Positions 5,125-5,177 of a DNA stretch of 5,177 bases are shown piece by piece. The number at the start of each line of letters is the position of its first letter. The first letter of the stretch is position 1. Source of the stretch: Chloroflexota bacterium (lineage in GTDB: Bacteria; Chloroflexota; Dehalococcoidia; JACQGW01); NCBI GenBank assembly GCA_016199325.1, contig JACQGW010000184.1:1-5177 (forward strand), given 5' to 3'. The position numbers were made by a program, and so were the translations under genes. The notes under the pieces were generated by a model that was not told where the DNA came from, ran no database searches, and worked only from the letters and a program-made list of their open reading frames with translations.

Positions 5125-5177
5125 CCGGCCGGGGACGAGCTGTCAACGGATTCGGGGAACGGATTGCACGGATTGGA
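5125..5177 (+). repeat. 53-bp dispersed repeat, copy 2, cut by the window edge
   Basis: This matches minus-strand 1246-1194 at 50 of 53 positions. The differences fall at three sites in the GATTG-rich right part. ACGGATT occurs at 5146, 5159 and 5168, giving an internal degenerate periodicity. The left boundary at 5125 is sharp; the right boundary is unknown because the window ends. In copy 1 the same sequence leads directly into a gene start, so a rightward gene may begin just beyond this edge. Confidence 0.85.

Overview
The window is GC-rich DNA that looks bacterial. The best clue to the organism is the C-terminus of the leftward secreted protein: a Pro-Thr linker followed by SYLPLMFHN. Tails of the type 'PT-rich linker + YLPL + hydrophobic end' are, from general knowledge, common on secreted proteins of Chloroflexota. 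GC-rich secreted Ig-like repeat proteins and many small dispersed repeats fit that phylum. The assignment is an inference; there is no rRNA or marker gene here.

Layout: positions 1-322 hold no confident gene. They contain a hairpin-forming motif of the 'GATTCCTCG...CGGAATGAC' type, a 20-bp tandem duplication, and perhaps the edge of a leftward gene. Positions 323-1207 (minus) encode a secreted protein with one fibronectin type III (FN3)-like domain, a second beta-rich region, a PT linker and the YLPL tail. Positions 1208-1340 are a patchwork: a 53-bp dispersed repeat, a diverged duplicate of the 3' end of the next gene, and a 7-bp tandem array. Positions 1341-1586 (minus) encode an 81-residue protein with two membrane segments. 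Positions 1587-1885 are the divergent control region, with a strong hairpin. Positions 1886-5026 (plus) encode a 1046-residue secreted protein made almost entirely of ten tandem FN3-like domains. A GC-rich stem-loop follows at 5050-5086. The window ends inside a second, inverted copy of the 53-bp repeat.

Roles: both larger proteins have Sec-type signal peptides, Ig-fold domains, a flexible linker and a similar short hydrophobic C-terminal tail, so they probably work at or outside the cell surface in adhesion, matrix or envelope structure. No catalytic domain is visible, so no enzyme function is claimed. The small membrane protein lies upstream of the single-FN3 gene on the same strand and may be co-transcribed with it.

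The most interesting signals are: the shared C-terminal decamer in two otherwise different exported proteins; two cysteine pairs found only in the two longest of the ten domains; the inverted 53-bp repeats, one of which appears to supply a start codon; and the duplicated gene end, in which TAG has become TCG so that the downstream frame is opened. I see no known defence system, transposase, CRISPR array or RNA gene.
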